The position numbers and the translations under genes are program-made. The notes below the pieces were generated by a model. The model was not told the origin of the DNA, did not search any database, and saw nothing but the letters and a program-made list of their open reading frames with translations. Shown here piece after piece: positions 5,984 to 6,807 of a stretch of DNA of 6,807 nucleotides (its first letter is position 1; each line of letters begins with the position of its first letter). This DNA is from Candidatus Omnitrophota bacterium (GTDB lineage: Bacteria; Omnitrophota; Gorgyraeia; Gygaellales; Profunditerraquicolaceae): assembly GCA_028687525.1 (NCBI GenBank), contig JAQTZX010000076.1, positions 1 to 6,807 of the forward strand. The letters are read 5' to 3'.

Positions 5984-6807
5984 TGGTCTGCTCACTGTAT
6001 TGCCCGGCAATCAGTTTTTCTATCTTTGCCCGGGTTATGTTGATGTTAAACAGGGTCATCTCTTTATTAAGCCTTTGATTGGTAAGAAGAAGTTCCGCAT
6101 CATTCAGATCGGTCAGGGTCACCTGCCCGGAAGCGAACATCTCCTGCGTCTGTTTGAACGATTCTTCGGCCAGGGCGACGGCTTCGTTGTTCGCCGTGAG
6201 ATTATCCTTATACTGTTCGTATTCCAGGAACGCCTTTTTCAGTTCGAGGAGAAAATTTTTCTCCGCCTGCCTGCTCCTGAGAACCGCTATTTCCCTGTCC
6301 GCCATGGCTTGGCTGAGCAAAGCTTCTTTCTCCCCTCCTTCCCAGACCGGGATGGAAACCTTAAAACCCGCAAACGAATACCGGTCCAGATTGCTCCTGT
6401 TCACGAATTCCTCTTCATTCGATCCTCCGGAGTAATTCCAGGAGGTGAACGCCGATACCGTAGGCAGAAAACCGGCATACCTGCTTTTCACCTTCGCCTC
6501 GGCCGCTTCGATGCTCTTCTCCAGGCTTTTCAATGTCGGCTCCTGTTTATACAAGGCGACCACGAGCTTATCGTAACTGAATTCATCATAGTTGTCCCGG
6601 AAACTGCCCGTAAGCGAAATCGTACAACCGGGATCCGCATCGATCAATTTCTTCAAAGTTTCCGCCGCCGCGTCAAACTGCGTCCTGGCCTCATTCACAG
6701 TGGGGACTCGCGCGGCCACTTCCGCATTCATCCTGACGATCTCATACCGGGAACTGCGCCCGCCGTTCGGCCTCTGCCCCATCAAGCTCTTGTTCTCGAG
6801 AGCGTTT
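5967..6807 (-). CDS. TolC-family outer-membrane efflux protein, 5' end cut by window
   Basis: The reading frame is open to the right edge; 279 codons are present and the N-terminus with its signal peptide lies outside. The product is the trimeric outer-membrane channel-tunnel that receives cargo from the adaptor and pump. Visible parts fit the duplicated family architecture: the end of the first helical repeat (SRYEIVRMNAEVAARV and following helix), the second repeat starting near LVVALYKQEPTLKSLEKSIEAA, a strand pair around GFLPTVSAF, the FKVSIPVWEGGEK turn and a long coiled-coil helical region (AEESFKQTQEMFASGQVTLTDLNDAE). The TTG/ATG near 6785-6780 is internal and not the start, because upstream codons (NALENKS) continue the same helix. 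The stop lies 17 nt inside the adaptor gene, within an A8 run. Base composition matches its neighbours. Confidence 0.9.
   Translation of the reverse strand, partial: NALENKSLMGQRPNGGRSSRYEIVRMNAEVAARVPTVNEARTQFDAAAETLKKLIDADPGCTISLTGSFRDNYDEFSYDKLVVALYKQEPTLKSLEKSIEAAEAKVKSRYAGFLPTVSAFTSWNYSGGSNEEEFVNRSNLDRYSFAGFKVSIPVWEGGEKEALLSQAMADREIAVLRSRQAEKNFLLELKKAFLEYEQYKDNLTANNEAVALAEESFKQTQEMFASGQVTLTDLNDAELLLTNQRLNKEMTLFNINITRAKIEKLIAGQYSEQTNEKKS

Noticed and set aside
5984..6010. TTG start nine codons upstream of the adaptor ATG
   Set aside because: A rare start codon deep inside the TolC gene. The ATG at 5983 places a basic n-region directly before the hydrophobic anchor.
6780..6785. TTG/ATG as the true start of the TolC-family gene
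   Set aside because: The same frame stays open to the window edge with helix-like sequence, and the first TolC repeat and signal peptide would be missing. The gene is cut by the window.

Overview
The window comes from a diderm (Gram-negative-type) bacterium of roughly balanced base composition. The evidence is an outer-membrane TolC-family channel, an RND inner-membrane pump, a periplasmic adaptor and a lipoprotein with a lipobox. The proteins are divergent enough that I cannot name a genus. An uncultivated or poorly sampled diderm phylum is a guess.

Everything real lies on the minus strand, so transcription runs from right to left. First comes a tightly packed five-gene operon. It contains a TolC-family outer-membrane protein (5967-6807, 5' end cut by the window), an unusually short RND periplasmic adaptor (5285-5983), an HAE1/AcrB-like RND permease (2217-5288), a standalone HD-GYP phosphohydrolase (1613-2212) and a patatin-like phospholipase lipoprotein (411-1613). 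Successive junctions are a 17-nt overlap, a 4-nt ATGA overlap, a 4-nt gap and a 1-nt overlap, so the genes are very probably cotranscribed and partly translationally coupled. The first three form a tripartite envelope exporter. The last two suggest a link to nucleotide second-messenger turnover and lipid hydrolysis at the envelope. The substrate cannot be read from sequence.

Only 50 nt after the patatin stop a second transcription unit begins. It has a near-consensus sigma70 promoter (TTGACA, 17 bp, TATACT). Next comes a 22-codon leader ORF with eight leucine codons, then mutually exclusive RNA pairings ending in a rho-independent terminator, and then the first 46 codons of leuA (2-isopropylmalate synthase, the long yeast/actinobacterial type). 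This is the architecture of a translation-controlled leucine attenuator. The predicted transcription start lies at or within about 2 nt of the leader ATG, and there is no Shine-Dalgarno sequence, so the leader peptide looks leaderless.

The main points to check are: (1) the leucine attenuator and its apparently leaderless leader peptide; (2) an RND permease lacking both TM4 aspartates and the TM10 lysine of the AcrB proton relay; (3) a miniature adaptor without the alpha-hairpin; and (4) HD-GYP and patatin genes locked into the exporter operon.
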